The notes under the pieces: generated by a model | The model's database searches: none | What the model was told of the DNA's origin: nothing | Seen by the model: only the letters and a program-made list of their open reading frames with translations | Source: Tubulanus polymorphus | Taxonomy: Eukaryota > Nemertea > Palaeonemertea > Tubulaniformes > Tubulanidae | Assembly (NCBI RefSeq): GCF_964204645.1 | Contig: NC_134025.1 | Span: forward strand, 8,563,001 to 8,627,000 | Direction of reading: 5' to 3' | Length of the DNA stretch: 64,000 nt | Position numbers and translations under genes: made by a program | In this document: piece by piece, positions 1-64,000 of the stretch | How the letters are laid out: the number at the start of each line of letters is the position of its first letter | Position numbering within the stretch: the first letter of the stretch is position 1

Positions 1-175
1 TTAACACATACACAGGAAATGAATTTCGTGAAACACAATCACGAATAGTTAAAGATTTATCAGAGAGAAAGGTAGTGTCACCGATCACTTCCGATGGAGA
101 TGGCTCAGTTACTTAGAGGTACGACTGGACGGATTACTCTGACAAAATGTTATTTCCCGTAAATCAAAAACATAC
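1..175 (-). other. Start of intron 17, no exon seen
   Basis: The sequence from the exon 17 donor to the window edge shows no acceptor followed by a conserved NAV segment. The next exon lies outside. Confidence 0.6.
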
Positions 176-62051
<61,876 letters not shown>

Positions 62052-64000
62052 GACCGCGCAGGTGGTGTTGGTGGCAGTGGTATTCCTTATATCCAAAGCG
62101 TCTGGTATTACACCAGTTGATTGCTGCCAGTCGGCATACATAAATACCGGCAATGTACGCTGAATTGGAAATTACTCCTGAGCCGTTGTGTGACAATGCG
62201 AAAATCCGCGATCGCTTCGTCTGATCTAATCGCCGAGGAAACCGGTCTCTTTAACCGGCATTTGATTGTTAACCAGGTCCCGCAAATGCCTCGACATAAG
62301 ACCCAGACATATAATTCAAATACGACGATCAGATTTGCAGAATGCGATGGACCATTTCGGTAATGAACTGTCAAGTTGGATTGCAGCGACTCCGAACACG
62401 GTTCAAAGTATGAATTCCGATTCAGAAATGATTTCCCCAAGAAAGAAACCGATCGATTGAAAGGATTATCAGTAACTCATTCGATGATGTTTCGTTGAGT
62501 GAGTTTGATTTCGAGTAATTATCAGAACTTGATCAATGACATTTGGTCTCAAAAGAGCCCACACCGCTGCGTTCCACTATAATACATCATCATCTGACTA
62601 CCATGCAGGGCACGCGCGCGCACAGCGTTATTTCATAAAATCCGTTATGAATGAAGACTTATGACGGCTTTGTCAAACATCTTCAAATTAAACGAACGAA
62701 TACGCCCAGAGGTAAGAATCAAATATTCAATGACAGCGAAAACTTTCATTGTCGCTTTCATTTCACCCAGAGTAGATCCACTCATATATTCAAATGTAAA
62801 ATTGGTAACATAGGGCATTGAGTTAGATAACAGTGCCCATAGCGCAATAAGTAGTAGCAAATTACGTAACATCCGCAAGTGATTAGTCCAAAGTAACTAG
62901 TTAATTACTACAATGACTTATAATTACAAAATCATGTCATTAACACAGTTGATTGCATCTTGGTTCAATAACAAGATAGTTAATGCCTTGAATGCCTTGA
63001 ATATTGTATCACAACTCAAGCGCAAAACCATGTTTAAATCATACCAATAAAACAATAAAAAGCTTGCCTTCAGAAGATCAAGCTCACCGGAGTCAGTTGC
63101 CTTTACCAACTAAAGATCCGCGCGTCAGATGCATTCAAAGTCACAATTCCTTCCAAAAAATCATTTTACGCTGATCACGAAGCACAAACTTTCCACATGA
63201 ATCATAGAAAATCCTTCCTTCTCACGAGAATAGGAGCGAGATGCGCGCCGTTAAACTAAACTTTGTTCTCCGCTTTCGGATACATAAGAAATACTGTTGA
63301 ACACGGGAGATTTGCATTGTTCCATCTGCGTTAAAATGCTACTTTTATCTTAACGAGACCAACAATTGCAGTCTTCTTCTTCCGGAACAAGTTGGGGGGA
63401 AAGCAAACAACTTAACACCTATATAACATACATACACCTTTGAGCAAGCATGTATATACGTATGTACATAATGGCATTATTGCATTTTTAAGTATGACCT
63501 GACAATGTTTTATAAGAAAAACAAATATTGCTTCCCCAACCTTCTGAATATCAGCCAACTTGTTTATTTCACTGAAGTTTCATACACTGGCTTGTAAATC
63601 TGCAGCAAGAAATTTGATGGTCAATGTATCAATATACCTTTTCCCACCCAGGGTCGGCAGTCGATGCAACGATTTATTGAAGCATAATATACTTGTTAGG
63701 TTGAATGGTCAAGGATTTTAACTTCAATTCTCCCAGGGGAATCTGATCACTCAGCTGCCGGTAAAACTATCCTCTAATCATTCAAGGTGGGTGGTTGTAA
63801 AAATATTGAGCATTTGAGAACAGTTTTGAATATGTTTGATTTACTTTAGTCCATTCCATGAATAATGAAAACAGGTAAGATAGATGTACCGAGAACAAAT
63901 TCATAGATCTAAGAACATTTATGCTAATTAGCCCACCTTCAACTGGAAGATAAGATGCAGTATAAAAACCAGTTCTCTAAGTACCTGGTACGATGAAACC
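62052..64000 (-). promoter_or_regulatory. 5' flank and candidate promoter of exon 1a
   Basis: The first 600 bp upstream of the exon 1a ATG are CpG-richer than average (CGATCGCTTCG, CCGAGGAAACCGG, GGGCACGCGCGCGC near 62609), and beyond that the sequence is AT-rich intergenic or 5' intronic. The transcription start is not determined, and further 5' UTR exons could lie outside the window. A 75-codon minus-strand frame with a hydrophobic N-terminus (62645-62872) is discussed as a finding. Confidence 0.4.

Noticed and set aside
62139-62153. Earlier start for exon 1a (TTG at 62153 or ATG at 62141)
   Set aside because: TTG is not a usual animal start and the ATG at 62139-62141 has a poor context, so the ATG at 62049-62051 is preferred. 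The longer form is not excluded.

Overview
This is eukaryotic (metazoan) DNA: AT-rich, intron-dense, and without operons or bacterial gene structure. It holds most of one large gene on the minus strand, a neuron navigator (NAV) homolog related to vertebrate NAV2/NAV3, C. elegans unc-53 and Drosophila sickie. Family assignment rests on residue-level agreement across almost the whole protein: an N-terminal calponin-homology (CH) domain as in NAV2/NAV3, a very long Ser/Lys/Pro-rich middle, two GYMS motifs followed by a DDSSSISSG block, then coiled-coil segments and a Lys-rich basic patch. The C-terminal AAA+ ATPase of NAV proteins is not here; the gene runs off the left edge. The single large central exons and the LYARRMQQRFREG segment look invertebrate to me. 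A lophotrochozoan (mollusc, annelid or brachiopod) is my guess, but the phylum cannot be fixed from this window.

Layout, in transcription order (right to left). The region 62.05-64.0 kb is 5' flank. Exon 1a (about 62.0 kb) and an alternative exon 1b (about 55.0 kb) each carry a start codon and both end in phase 0. Exons 2-5 (48.0-40.6 kb) encode the CH domain, and exon 6 (40.0 kb) begins the Ser-rich linker. After a 19.6 kb intron comes the 2,770-nt exon 7 (20.36-17.59 kb). After an 8.2 kb intron comes the 1,595-nt exon 8 (9.43-7.84 kb). Exons 9-17 (7.1-0.18 kb) are short, include a 21-nt microexon, and encode the coiled coils and basic patch. All exon junctions use GT-AG introns and keep a continuous reading frame: 6,004 nt, about 2,001 residues, from exon 1a to the last visible exon.

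The introns hold no second gene that I can support. They contain two (TA)n tracts, a 37-bp tandem duplication, a 66-bp direct repeat pair, a 167-bp hAT-like MITE with long terminal inverted repeats, two degraded tRNA-derived SINE-like heads, an imperfect 80-nt hairpin, and several CpG-richer patches. One such patch, at 36.2 kb, ends in a strong donor and could be the first exon of a CH-less isoform.

The observations most worth following are the two (perhaps three) alternative first exons, a six-unit YGSLK tandem repeat inside exon 7, three SxIP-type EB-binding motifs, and the in-frame microexon with a weak donor. I do not see evidence for a wholly new biological system here.
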